Source: Alligator mississippiensis (taxonomy: Eukaryota > Chordata > Crocodylia > Alligatoridae). Taken from it: a stretch of 64,000 nt of DNA. Positions within the stretch are counted from its first letter, which is position 1. Each line of letters starts with the position of its first letter. The notes under the pieces are model-generated. The model saw nothing but the letters and a program-made list of their open reading frames with translations, ran no database searches and was not told where the DNA came from. Of this stretch, positions 34,607 through 45,146 are shown piece after piece. The stretch covers positions 39,117 to 103,116 of the forward strand of contig NW_026775411.1 of assembly GCF_030867095.1 (NCBI RefSeq), read 5' to 3'. A program made the translations under genes and the position numbers.

Positions 34607-35189
34607 AGAATAGAGCATGAACGATCTGGGCTCCAATGTCAGTTTGGAGCAAGTAAAAAACTTTGTAAAAATCCTGTCCAGTGTTTGGATTGTGTTTTCT
34701 TCTGTTTCTCTTTGTGCGGGATTGGGCGTTCAACTTATTACTACTGGTTAAAGATGTGTTGCTAACAAGTTATTAATTAAGGAAAAGTAAATCTTTTTGA
34801 AGATTATTCTCAAAAATGCCCATATTTTGTTGCTTTGATTAGTTTCCACTGGCTGATATCTTTTCCACGTTGGATCTGTTGAGTTGCATTATGCCTCTTT
34901 CATTCTTTGAGAAGTGAGTAGAAGAGAAAGCGTTTATTTTAGTCAAGTGTTTGGTATTATTTCTTTCTTGCTTTTATATTGTTTTTATTTTGGATTTTAA
35001 ACCACATTTCCAGACCCATTTGATTGTCACTTCCTGCAACTTCATTGGTGTCAAAGGTCACGTGACATCACTTTCTGATGTGATACCACTTTCTGTGTGG
35101 TCTTTGAATATGGCTTGCCAGCCCCACTGGGTGATAAAAAGTTCGTGATCCGGCCCCACATTCAAAAAGGTTGGACACCCCTGTGTTAG

Positions 35190-35320
35190 CCCAAGAGGTC
35201 TGCTGTCTCCCTGGGTCCCGCATCCAAGACGTTGTGGAGAGGATCCCCAGGCTTGTCCGTCCGTCTGACTATTGCCTCATGCTCTTCATCCACGTGGGCA
35301 CGAATGACATGGCCAGGGTG
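35190..35320 (+). mobile_element. CR1 ORF1 esterase fragment
   Basis: The plus-strand frame reads EVCCLPGSRIQDVVERI then FIHVGTNDMARV. This aligns with the SGNH esterase part of the CR1 ORF1 at 60,887-61,735 (EVCCLPGAKIRDVTEVI, VHVGTNDAAR). Only this piece remains. Confidence 0.65.
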
Positions 35321-36081
35321 TCGTGTCCGGTCGGGGGTCCCTGGGCGGAGGCCTGCACGGTGGCGTTGTCAGGACAGGTCTCTCCGTTGGGCGGTCCCTG
35401 GAGGTCTGGTCCGGTGGGGTTGTCGGCGGGGTGGCTGGTCTGGCGGGTCTCCGCGCCACGGCCTGGGTGTGCCGGGCCGGGGCGACGGACCTCACCAGCG
35501 TGCCGGGTCTCCTCTCGGCTCCGTGGCCTTGGCATACCTTGGTGGTTTTTGAGGAGCTTCAAGGCCTCGTATTCGGTGCCGCAGAGGGAGCAGTAAAAAG
35601 CTAGGCGCAGCTGGTGGAAGCGCCGCAGGTGTTTGTTCATGTCACCGTGCGACCTGTACTGTCTCGGCGGGTGGCAGGTCGGGCAGAACAGCTTGTCCGG
35701 AAGAGGGAAGAGGAGGAACATGAGCACTGTCACGTCTGCTCCTTCCCCTGGGTCGTCCGTGGGGGGGTCCGGTGTCAGTGGGGCTCGGGGCTCCTCCACC
35801 AGCATGGGGAGACTCGGGGGGGGGGCATCTTTGGGACTGCCGGGGTCCAGGGGTCGCCGCCGTTCGGGGCCCGCCGTTGTCACCGAGGTGCCATGGGGGT
35901 CCGGAGGGGTCCGCTGTCGCTCGGGGTGCTCCGTCGTCATCCGGGGGGCGTCCTCGGGCTCCGGGGTCCTCCGCCGGGAGGCGGCTCTCGTCAGCCGGGG
36001 TTCCGGGCTCTGAGACTCTCTCTGCCTCCGGGGGTCGATCGATGGTCGGGGGTCCGCCGCCGCCTGTTGGGGTCCCGACAT
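35315..36081 (-). CDS. ORF with two C2H2-like fingers, LINE N-terminus?
   Basis: The minus strand codes for about 250 residues: a long Pro/Arg/Asp/Glu-rich start (MSGPQQAAADPRPSIDPRR), then LFCPTCHPPRQYRSHGDMN...HLRRFH and FYCSLCGTEYEALKLLKNH, two C2H2-type zinc fingers, then a basic low-complexity tail. Site-specific LINEs such as R2 and NeSL carry N-terminal fingers like these. No reverse transcriptase follows, which is odd because LINE copies usually lose their 5' end, not the 3' end. It may instead be a host or other transposon gene. Confidence 0.4.
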
Positions 36082-36289
36082 CGTGGGGCGGGTGCGTCAG
36101 GGTTCTTCGCTGGCTCGGGGTCGCTGGTCTACCCTCCTGGGAGGGTCCTCCGGGATCCGCAGTCGCCGTTCCGCCCTAGCTGGGGTCTCCGTGCCTCGAA
36201 CGTTCTCGTCAGTGGATCAGGGCGTCCTTGAGACCTGGGGGTGTTGCTCCACGTTCCGTCCTCCGAACCCTGGCGTTCGCCTACTCTGA

Positions 36290-38206
36290 CCCTCCAGCCC
36301 CTTTGCCCTCAAGAAGCCCCACCCCGGTGCATACCACTTGGCCGGTCTCTCGGCCCACAACCCTGTCCACCTCCCCGCTTATAACCCCAACCTCCTCAAA
36401 TACCTTCCCGCCCAATATCTACACATTGCCCCCACTTTCCTCCCCTCCAGGCCCCGCAACTCTCACCACCCCTTTCCAAAAGTGCACGTACAGAAACACC
36501 TCTAGTTCCGGCACGCCCCAGCCTCCCAAGTCCTCCCCCTTATATATATACCTCCCTCCTCGCCACCCTCTCTGTCTGCCCACTCCAAAAAAAGAGACAC
36601 GTTTCCCTTTGCACCCACCTCTCCTGCAACCAGGTGGGCGGGTACACCATTGCCGCAAACAGAATTGTCAGCAACAAAAACTGCTCCATAATCCCCACCT
36701 TCCCCCTGAACGACAGCTTGCTCGTTCCCCATATCCCTACCACTTTCCTCACCCTCCCTCGAACTCCTCCCACGCCCGTTCCCCCTTCCCCCTCACATCC
36801 ATATACGCTCCCAGCACCTTCAAACCCTCCTTCTCCACCCGCCACCCCACCTCCTCCAGTCCGGTCCACTCCCCCACCGCCAACAAACTGCTTTTCCCCT
36901 CGTTCACCCGTGGCCCCGCTGCCTCCCCATATTCCTTAATTCCCTCCACCGCCCTCCTCAGAGACCCCTCATCCCGCACTATAAACATCACGTCATCCAT
37001 ATATAATGTAACCCTCAAATCTTCTCCCCCCAGCACCGGCATTCCTCTCACCCTCCCATCCCTCCTCACCCTCTGTGCCAACGGCTCTATGCCGCACACA
37101 AACAGCCCCGGAGAAAGGGGGCACCCCTGGCGCACCCCTCTTTCCACCCTGAATTCCTCTCCCAAACACCCCTTCACCAAGATTCTGCTCCTCGCCCCTC
37201 TATACAGGGCTCTCTGCCCACCACCACCTTCCACCCCCTCTCTCCCACGTACTCCAACATATCCCTCCACACCCACTGCGTATCCCCCAACCTCCTACCC
37301 TTCACCGCACACGTCTGGTCTTCCCCCACCACCTCCCCCATCACCTTCCCCATCCTCGTCGCCAGCCCCTTGAAAACAACTTATAGTCTACGTTCAATAA
37401 CGTGATCGGTCTCCAATTCTTCAACAACTCCCTATCCCCCTTTTTGTGCAGTAACACCACCACCTGCACTGCAAACCCCTCCCCCGCCACCCCTGACCCC
37501 ATCACCTCCCGGAACACCTCCACCACGTCCCCCCCCCCACCCCCCAAAACCTCTCATAGAATTCAGCCAGCAACCCATCCAAACCTGGCGTCTTCCCCTT
37601 CTTCATCTGCCCCAGCACCTCCCTCACCTCTTCCTCCGTTATATCCCTCTCCAACTCCGCCCCCCCTCCCCTCTTTTCCAACTTCCCCGGCCAACCCCCC
37701 CTTCCCTATCCCCTCCCTCAATAATACAGTTAAAGTCCCCTACAAACACCTTCTTCCCTCCCCCTCCCCCACATATTGCCAATTTCTGAAAGAATTCCCT
37801 CCGCTCCTCCTTCACCGCTGGTGCGTAGACATTGAACACCCCCACCTTCTCCCCCCCCCACCTCCACCCTCATGTGTTGCAGTCGCCCCTCAATTAACAC
37901 CTCCATCCCAATCACCCTCACCTGTGTTTCGTTCACTAAAATCCCCACCCCCGCTGCCTTATTCCCACCTGCCCCCGCCCACCACGATCTTCCCTTATCC
38001 CATCTTCTCCGCAGCACCCCATAATCCCCTTCCCACCCAATCCCACACTCTTGTAAACAAATAATATCAGCCCTTAATGCCCTCAAATACCCTCCCACCC
38101 TTTCCCACCTTTTCTTAGATGAAAGGCTTCTCACGTTCAAGGAGACAACACAAAATGCCCCTTCCATTGCAATCAGCAGAAACAAAAAAAACTTCCCCCC
38201 CCCCAT
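36290..38206 (-). pseudogene. Tx1/L1-like LINE ORF2 (endonuclease and RT), decayed
   Basis: Minus-strand pieces in shifted frames give an APE-type endonuclease (FCVVSLNVRSLSSKKRW near 38,150; IICLQECGI; VFVGDFNCIIEGGDR near 37,730) and a reverse transcriptase (LLHKKGDRELLKNWRPITLL near 37,430; RGVRQGCPLSPGLFVCGIEP near 37,120; LYMDDVMFIVRD near 37,000). The coding strand is extremely G-rich and C-poor. The phrasing fits Tx1-clade elements, relatives of L1. Many frameshifts. Confidence 0.75.
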
Positions 38207-38212
38207 ACCTCT

Positions 38213-40485
38213 TATAGATTCATAGATTCATATTCATAGATGTTAGGGTCGGAAGGGACCTCAATAGATCATCAAGTCCGACCCCCTGCATAAGCAGGAA
38301 AGAGTGCTGGGTCTAGATGACCCCTGCTAGATACTCGTCTAACCTCCTCTTGACCCCCAGGGTAGGGGAGAGCACCACCTCCCTTGGGAGCCCGTTCCAG
38401 ACCTTGGCCACTCGAACTGTGAAGAAGTTCTTCCTAATGTCCAATCTAAATCTGCTCTCTGCTAGGTTGTGGCCATTGTTTCTTGTAACCCCCGGGGGCG
38501 CCTTGGTGAATAAATCCTCACCAATTCCCTTCTGTGCCCCTGTGATGAACTTATAAGCAGCCACAAGGTCGCCTCTCAACCTTCTCTTCCGGAGGCTGAA
38601 AAGGTCCAGTTTCTCTAGTCTCTCCTCGTAGGGCTTGGTCTGCAGGCCCTTGACCATACGAGTTGCCCTTCGCTGTACCCTCTCCAGGTTATCCGCATCC
38701 TTCTTGAAGTGTGGCGCCCAGAATTGCGCGCAGTACTCCAACTGCAGTCTGACCAACGCCCTATAGAGGGGAAGTATCACCTCCCTGGACCTATTTGTCA
38801 TGCATCTGCTGATGCACGATAAAGTGCCATTGGCTTTTCTGATGGCTTCGTCACACTGCCGGCTCATGTTCATCTTGGAGTCCACTAGGACTCCAAGATC
38901 CCTTTCCACCTCTGTGCCACCCAGCAGGTCATTCCCTAGGCTGTAGGTGTGCTGGACATTTTTCCTCCCTAGGTGCAGCACTTGGCATTTCTCCTTGTTG
39001 AACTGCATCCTGTTGTTTTCTGCCCACTTGTCCAACCTATCCAGGTCTGCCTGCAGCTGTTCCCTGCCCTCCGGCGTGTCCACTTCTCCCCATAGCTTTG
39101 TGTCATCTGCAAACTTGGACAGAGTACATTTCACTCCCACGTCCAAGTCGCTGATGAAGACATTAAAGAGTATTGGTCCAAGGACCGAACCCTGCGGGAC
39201 CCCACTGCCCACACCCTTCCAGGTCGAGACCGACCCATCTACCACGACTCTTTGGGTGCGACCCTCTAGCCAATTCGCCACCCACCGGACTGTGCAGTCA
39301 TCCACATCACAGCCTCTTAATTTGTTCACCAGTATGGGGTGGGATACCTTTTCGAAGGCCTTCCTGAAGTCCAAGTATACGACATCCACCCCTCCTCCTG
39401 TGTCCGGGCGTTTCGTAACCTGGTCATAGAAAGAGACTAGGTTGGTCAGGCACGATCTGCCCGCCACAAACCCATGCTCGTTTCCCCTCAGCATAATTTG
39501 TCCTGCCGGGCTCTCACAAATGTGAGCCTTGATAATTTTTTCAAATACTTTACCAAGGATGGAGGTGAGACTGACCGGCCTATAGTTGCCCGGGTCCTCC
39601 TTCCTCCCCTTTTTGAAAATGGGGACCACGTTAGCCCTTTTCCAGTCCTCCGGGACTTGGCCTGTTTGCCACGAGCATTCGAATATTCCCGCCAGTGGCT
39701 CTGCAATGACGTCGGCCAGTGCCTTCAGCACCCTCGGATGGAGCCCATCCGGGCCTGCCGACTTAAAGGCATCCAGTTCTTCCACCATCTCAGGATCTAC
39801 GCATGCCAGTCTGGCGCCTTGCTGCTGCCTCTCTACAACCCCAGTGAGAGACTTTTCGTGCCCCTCGCTTAGGAACACTGAGGCAAAGAACTCGTTGAGG
39901 AGTTCAGCCTTGTCCCCCCTATCTGTCACCAATTGCTTCTGCCCATTTAGCAGCGGTCCTATTCCTCCCTGGGCCTTCCTTTTACTCCCTATGTATCTAA
40001 AAAACAAGTTCTTGTTGTCCTTTACTTGGGTTGCCATCCTCAGCTCCATGGTAGCTTTGGCCCGCCTAACTGCCTCCCTACAAGCACGAGCAGAGGAGGT
40101 ATATTCATCTTTAGTGATCTCACCCTGTTTCCACTTTTTATGTGCTCCCCTTTTGGCCCTTCGGCTGCCCTGGATTTCTCTGGTCAGCCATGGAAGCCTC
40201 CTGGCCCCTTTCCCTCTTTTGCCTCGCTCGGGGATCGTCTTGCTTTGTGCCCGAAGGACCGTTTCCTTTAGGCACAGCCACCCTTCTTGGGCTCCCATCC
40301 CTTCAAAACTCCTACTCTGCAGTGCGTCCTTGACTAATCGCCTGAGTGCATTGAGATCAGCTTTCCTAAAGTCTAGCACTTTCACCCTACTAGTTCACCC
40401 ACTTGCCATCTTATGTTGAATTCTATTATAAGGTGATCACTGTCTCCCAGATAGCTACCGATCTGGAGGTCCCCTATCATGTCAT
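38213..40485 (-). mobile_element. CR1 LINE inserted in the Tx1-like element
   Basis: A 5'-truncated CR1 in minus orientation separates the two ORFs of the Tx1-like LINE. Its 3' end is the TCATAGATTCATAGA-type repeat at 38,216. The boundary with the host ORF1 is near 40,485, where DDMIGD (CR1) meets SGSGE (ORF1). Confidence 0.85.
38313..40385 (-). CDS. CR1 ORF2 reverse transcriptase part, open for 690 codons
   Basis: The frame starts at MKVLDFRKADLNALRRLV, after the end of the endonuclease domain. It covers the linker and the whole reverse transcriptase: VVPIFKKGRKEDPGNYRPVS, the SGVPQGSVLGPILFN block, the catalytic FADDTKLWG, LVRLQLEYCAQFWAPHFKKD, and the terminal YLAGVI. CR1 RT copies its own RNA at nicked DNA. 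The copy is 5'-truncated and lacks most of the endonuclease, so it cannot move alone, but the RT frame has no stop. Confidence 0.85.
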   Translation of the reverse strand: MKVLDFRKADLNALRRLVKDALQSRSFEGMGAQEGWLCLKETVLRAQSKTIPERGKRGKGARRLPWLTREIQGSRRAKRGAHKKWKQGEITKDEYTSSARACREAVRRAKATMELRMATQVKDNKNLFFRYIGSKRKAQGGIGPLLNGQKQLVTDRGDKAELLNEFFASVFLSEGHEKSLTGVVERQQQGARLACVDPEMVEELDAFKSAGPDGLHPRVLKALADVIAEPLAGIFECSWQTGQVPEDWKRANVVPIFKKGRKEDPGNYRPVSLTSILGKVFEKIIKAHICESPAGQIMLRGNEHGFVAGRSCLTNLVSFYDQVTKRPDTGGGVDVVYLDFRKAFEKVSHPILVNKLRGCDVDDCTVRWVANWLEGRTQRVVVDGSVSTWKGVGSGVPQGSVLGPILFNVFISDLDVGVKCTLSKFADDTKLWGEVDTPEGREQLQADLDRLDKWAENNRMQFNKEKCQVLHLGRKNVQHTYSLGNDLLGGTEVERDLGVLVDSKMNMSRQCDEAIRKANGTLSCISRCMTNRSREVILPLYRALVRLQLEYCAQFWAPHFKKDADNLERVQRRATRMVKGLQTKPYEERLEKLDLFSLRKRRLRGDLVAAYKFITGAQKGIGEDLFTKAPPGVTRNNGHNLAESRFRLDIRKNFFTVRVAKVWNGLPREVVLSPTLGVKRRLDEYLAGVI

Positions 40486-41977
40486 CTTCCCCACTCCCAC
40501 TCTCCGATGACTCCAGCCAAAACTCTACCCCCTTCCTCCATATCCCAGGTGGTTCAACTAACCCCTCCACCACTCCTGGGCTCAGAAATCCCAAACTTTC
40601 CTCCCTTTCCCCTTCGCCCTCCTTCTCCGCTTTCTCCTTCCCCTTCCCTTCTTCCTTCCCACCCTCAGTTTGCAACCCCAACTTCTTCTTCCCCCTTTCC
40701 TCCCCGCCTTGTTTCTTCCTTTTCTTGAGACTCCCCTCCCGCCCTTGTTCAATTGCCTCCATCTCCTCCATTTGCTCTGCCCACCCCTTCCCCTGTGTTT
40801 GACCCATCGTTTGTCCCATTATTTGTCCCGTTTCCAACTCCGCCACCATATCCCTCAATTGTTGCAACGCCGCATCCCCCTCCTCTCCCTCTTCCCCCTT
40901 CTTTCCTTCCATCTCCAACTCCTCCTCCTCCAGCAGCCCCATGACTGCCTCTTCTATCTCCTCTTTACCCTCCTCCTCCCCAGGTCTTTCCTCCACCAGT
41001 GTTTCCTCCACAATCATCTCTCCTCCCTCCTCCAGCCCACCCAGCTGTTCCTCTTCCCCCATTTCTCTCTCCTCCCCACCCCGCTCTTCACGACGCCCCG
41101 CCATCCGCACTCTATTTGCGTAAGAAGAGGGGCACATCTGCTGTATGTGTCCCTCCTGCCCGCAACCTTTACATACAAAGCTCTCCTTACACAATTGAGC
41201 TGTGTGCCCCAGCCCCCTGCATCGATAACACACCGTGAGCCGGCAGAACGCCGCCAGGTGCCCCTCTTGCCTGCACCGATTGCACAGCTTGGGCTGGTCA
41301 TGATAAACCACATATCCCCTACGCGGCCCAACTTGCACCGCTGAAGCCAAGTGCTTAACCGCCCCTGGGCTCCCCACCACCTCATGGAGCACCACCTTTG
41401 CCCTCCATGCCCCGGTCCAAATCCCCCACCGATCATACTCTTTTTCCACAAACGTCACCTTCTCCACCCTCTGCTCCAACCATCTTCTCACGTCATCCTT
41501 ATGCAACATGTCTGAAAACATCTTAGTATACAGCACTCTCTCCCGTGCCGTCTGCCCCATATCGAACACCAACCCCTCCAGCTCCCCTCGTTCCAATGCC
41601 TCCTCATGCGCCTTCCAAAAGGCGGCATAACATTTCTCAGTCTCAAAAGTCACGTTCCAGACCTTCCTGTTGTCGAAGGCCACCACGCAGTGCATGTCCC
41701 TCGGATTCGCTTTGAGGGTCTTAAAGAGGACCTCGGCCATAAAGTCTCCGCGCCTCAGAGTCTTGTTCCCCTCATACCCCTCAAAGGTGAGGGTTACCTT
41801 CACCCTCCATTTTGTCCCCTGGCCTCCATTTTCCGCCTCTTCAGGGTCCGCCGCTCCTGCCGCCTCCTTCTCTTGCCCCGGGGCCTCCCAGTGACTCCCT
41901 TCCGCCGCCAACGCTCCTTTCTCTTCAGGGGTCTTTTTCCCCCCCACTCCCGGCTGGACCTTCCCATGCCGTCCCAC
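40486..41977 (-). CDS. Tx1-like LINE ORF1, RNA-binding protein
   Basis: About 490 residues on the minus strand. An acidic start is followed by an RRM-like region (about residues 60-200; [35 protein letters not shown]). Three CCHC knuckles follow: [42 protein letters not shown]. The C-terminal part is Glu/Gly/Lys-rich. The family coats LINE RNA. The last codons of the frame belong to the inserted CR1. The frame is intact, though a lone ORF1 is not a working element. Confidence 0.8.
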
Positions 41978-41997
41978 GAGGCTCCACCCCTCCTCCT

Positions 41998-42215
41998 CTG
42001 GACCCTCTCCAGGTTATCCGCATCCCTCTTGAAGTGCGGCACCCAGAACTGCACACAGTACTCCAACTGCGGTCTGACCAGCACCCGTTAGAGGGGAAGT
42101 ATCACCTCCTTGGATCTGTTCATCATGCATCTGCTGATGCATGATAAAGTGCCGTTAGCTTTTCTGATGGCTTCGTCACACTGCCAGCTCATGTTCCTCT
42201 TGGAGCACACACAAA
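41998..42215 (-). mobile_element. CR1 fragment
   Basis: The minus strand encodes [20 protein letters not shown] and [10 protein letters not shown] from the CR1 RT C-terminal region. It abuts the 5' end of the Tx1-like LINE, which may have been inserted into this older CR1. Confidence 0.75.
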
Positions 42216-42339
42216 AAATCAGACCTTTGGGTCATGACAGCTTATAGCGATGGAGTACGGCCAGACTACTCGGGTGTGATGTATCAATATTTAAGGGAGG
42301 GCAGAGCAACACCGTACTCAGAAATCATTGAACACTTGT

Positions 42340-42842
42340 TAAGGTAGCTGGGAGGTTAGTATAAAACTGTCTGTCCGAGCAGGCCCATAGAATGTAGGAG
42401 GTGCGGAATTTCTTCAGCGTGTCACTCATGGCACCTGTGGCTAACGCTGGCGCATTGCGGTACCCTTGCGGGCAGACTGTCCACTTATACATGGTGCCAT
42501 TGACACACATGTTCAACACCCCTTGGGCATCGTTGATTGGAATGGAGAAGAACATGTCTTTGAGATCAAGAGTTGTCCCAAACCACATGTCCTTTTGAAA
42601 TTGCCAAATAAGCATTGGGGCAGCGTAGATGGACTAGGTTGCGTGAGCGGTTGGCATCGCCTATTAGCTTTGCGATAATCGACCGCTAGTCGGACCTCGT
42701 TAGGCTTTCCTGGCTTTGCGATTCCCCATCCCGGTGAGAGTCGAGTGCTGGCTGTTATCGGTTGAATGCATTTTTGCTGTTCAAGGCGTTGCAGAAGTTC
42801 AGCTAGTACCCCCTTCAAAGGATCCTTGGTCGGGATTGGCTT
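42340..42842 (-). pseudogene. ERV-2 reverse transcriptase fragment
   Basis: Frames at 42,818-42,513 (VRLAVDYRKANRRCQPL) and 42,615-42,325 (TTLDLKDMFFSIPINDAQG, VCPQGYRNAPALA) correspond to the RT blocks of ERV-1. They are in different phases, and the sequence is lost just before the catalytic YVDD. Confidence 0.8.
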
Positions 42843-43271
42843 CTAACGCCATGTCGATATATTGCAGAGGGTAGGTTGGTGTTGATCGGGCTCAGCAACG
42901 GAGAGTGGGAGGGCTTGTAGTATCTGTTCTTTTAGCTGCAGTGCCTTGATGCCGGGAATGCCTAGGATGTTTATGCCCCCTAGGACTGCCTCAAGCGGCT
43001 TGTTGTGACTGACTACCCAGAATTTGGCTTTTGCGGTAGCTGCTGTTGCGTTCAGTCCTTGCACCATGATGGTTTTTGAGGTTTTTTCATGAGGTGTCGT
43101 AGGGGTTATAACATTGACTTGTGCCCCTGTGTCAAGGAGGAAAGAAATCTTGCGCTGCATTGTGGGGTTAGCGGGGTTATAGACAATGAGGCTGGTGTAT
43201 GGACGTGAGTCCAGGGGGTCAGGCTTGGAAGCATGGCCACCAGTTCGACCGGCGGCCATTACTCGTTTTTT
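42843..43271 (-). pseudogene. ERV-2 aspartic protease
   Basis: The frame reached by a -1 shift reads into YTSLIVYNPANPTMQRK and the active site LLDTGAQVNVI near 43,130, then ILGIPGIKAL, matching the ERV-1 protease. It stops at 42,843 before RT, so pro and pol are now disconnected. An ATG overlaps the gag stop, but the slippery site gives a better explanation of expression. Confidence 0.8.
43265..43271 (-). promoter_or_regulatory. ERV-2 slippery heptamer
   Basis: On the minus strand the gag frame reads ccA|AAA|AAC|GAG|TAA: the same A AAA AAC heptamer as ERV-1, six codons or fewer from the gag stop, with the protease frame open in -1. Confidence 0.75.
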
Positions 43272-45128
43272 GGCTTTTCGTTGTACTTAAAGCCCAATTT
43301 CTCGGCAAGTGCCTTCTGCCCTTCGTCCCTTGGGGCGCGCAGTTGCTGTTTGGTGAGGCCGGACTCGTTCAACAGGAACCAGAACATAGCTTTTTCTCTC
43401 GCTGTCCTCTCTAGTGGTGGCTTTGGTTCCAGTTGAAACGGCCCATCGCAACGTTCAATAGGGCACGCTGAATTTGGGTCCGGTTCTGTGGCCCAATGCA
43501 CGCTCTTTGAGGACCTGGCTGTTTTTATTAGGGCCTGAAGACGTCCGAGTTGACTTAGGATGTTTCCGGCTTGTTGGCCCACCTGTGGGGTGAGGAGAAG
43601 GCGGAGGGTAATAGCATGAGACCCTCCGTAAACCTCTACGCAGGCCTCCATGGCCTCCGGAGTGGTGGGGACCGTTCCGGGGTTTGTTAAGTATCGGTGT
43701 GGCCACGGTCCGTTGGCCTGTTGCGCTGTTAATCCCAGTGGTCGGTGTCCGGGTTGCCAAGTGCAGTGTGACGTTCCAATAATGGCCAATAGCAACTGCT
43801 CAGCTGGTGTTGGTTCTGGCCGTCCATCATGCCACACATGGGACTTTTGTGCAATCTGTCCTGCTACAAGCGATGGCAGTGGGATATTCCAAGCAGTGTT
43901 CCTTTGCACTGATCCAAGATCAGTAGCATGTCCCCCACTCCACGCCGCTTGGCGGGTGAGGAAGCAGGCCTCTTCTAGGTCCAGTAATTCCGAGCCAAAT
44001 TCGACCACTAGTCGACCGAGCCAAACAGCTAAAGTCTCTCCAGGTTTAATTTTTGATTCTTTAAATAGCTCTTGCATTTCAGCTCGATTGCGGGTACGAA
44101 GCGTAGTGGTTGCTTGGATTTGGCCCTGTGGATTAGTCGTATACTTAACTATGCTTATGGGAAGGGCCTGTGTCGGAGGAGGCTCCGGGGGCGGAGTGGG
44201 CAAAACAGGATATAATGACTCACTGCCCTTTCTTCCGTTTTCATAAGGAGGTGGTGTGGATTCTGCCGGCGGGGCTACCGGCCCTGGAGCCGCCTCGCTC
44301 CTCCCCAGCTCTAGGGCGGCGCTGGAGGGAAGCTGGTTTTGGTTGCAGTTACAAAAAGGGGGTGGAACCGTTGGGGACGGCGCCTCCCCAGGGGCGGGGC
44401 CATCACCTGGATTCCCGCCTGTTCTTTCAAAGCTCCGCCCTTCTTTTCCGGGTCCTCCGGGCGACTCACTTTTTTCTCGGTGCCATTTTCTAGCGGCTGC
44501 TTAAGGGGTTCCGCCGCTGCTGCTTCTGCTGCGGCCTTGCCTACAGTTATTAACTGGCTGCTTAGATTTTCAATATCACGCGTTGCATTGACAAATGCGC
44601 GGAATAAAACATTAATCATTTTTCCCTTGTCCCATTTGGGGCCTGCCCATTTGGTCGCGGTGCGGCCCTCCGTCTCTAAATTTTTACGGAGCTGAGTGAA
44701 CAGTTCGTGACTGCGTGACTGGGGTACCATGGTCGGGCAGTTAAACTTGTCGGGAGGTGTTCCTTCCCCGCCCTCCCCTACGTGGCGGATGCAGCAGGCA
44801 AACTCCTGGGGAGGGGTCGGGTCCGCTACGCTCGCCGCTTTTACCCGATGTAGGGACAGGATTCCCGCTTCGTCCCATGGTCTATACATGACCCCTGTTC
44901 TGCCCACAACACAGCCCAGGGCCCTTACATCGAGCTTAGCACTCCACTCTTTTCCTTCTCCCGCTTCGCCCCTCAGAGAGAAATGACCGGTAACTGCGTT
45001 TGGTCCTGTTCCCCCAGCCTGATGGTAGGCAATGTGTGCCCATAGATCATCCGAATCGGACGTCAGGCGCTCCCCACTGCGCCATGGGCAGTTTTTAACT
45101 AATTCCAACTCCCTTGCGTCTTCCCCGT

Positions 45129-45146
45129 ATCCCATCCTCGTCGCCA
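45129..45146 (-). other. ERV-2 primer-binding site, tRNA-Ser
   Basis: On the minus strand TGGCGACGAGGATGGGAT follows the LTR terminal CA. From memory this matches all 18 bases of the complement of the 3' end of vertebrate tRNA-Ser(GCT). The gag ATG again spans the LTR/PBS junction. Confidence 0.8.

Larger units (their letters stand above)
30903..35183 (+). mobile_element. hAT DNA transposon with inverted ends, carrying CR1 insertions
   Basis: The left end CAGGCTTGTCCAACATACGGCCC and the reverse complement of the right end (CAGGGGTGTCCAACC...GGGGCCGG) are similar terminal inverted repeats of hAT type. Flanking octamers (CTCTAACC at 30,895, TGTTAGCC at 35,184) are a diverged match for an 8-bp target duplication. 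A transposase pseudogene lies inside, and two CR1 pieces were inserted later. Confidence 0.7.

Noticed and set aside
36228-37373. A 381-codon plus-strand frame rich in Pro, Ser and Thr
   Set aside because: It is antisense to the G-rich Tx1-like ORF2. C-rich antisense DNA reads as Pro/Ser/Thr with few stops.
39586-40419. A 277-codon plus-strand frame, and its twin at 59,459-60,046
   Set aside because: Both are antisense to CR1 ORF2 and repeat wherever CR1 occurs.
43240-43262. Independent start of the ERV-2 protease at the ATG overlapping the gag stop
   Set aside because: Possible, but the in-phase A AAA AAC heptamer shared with ERV-1 is a better explanation.
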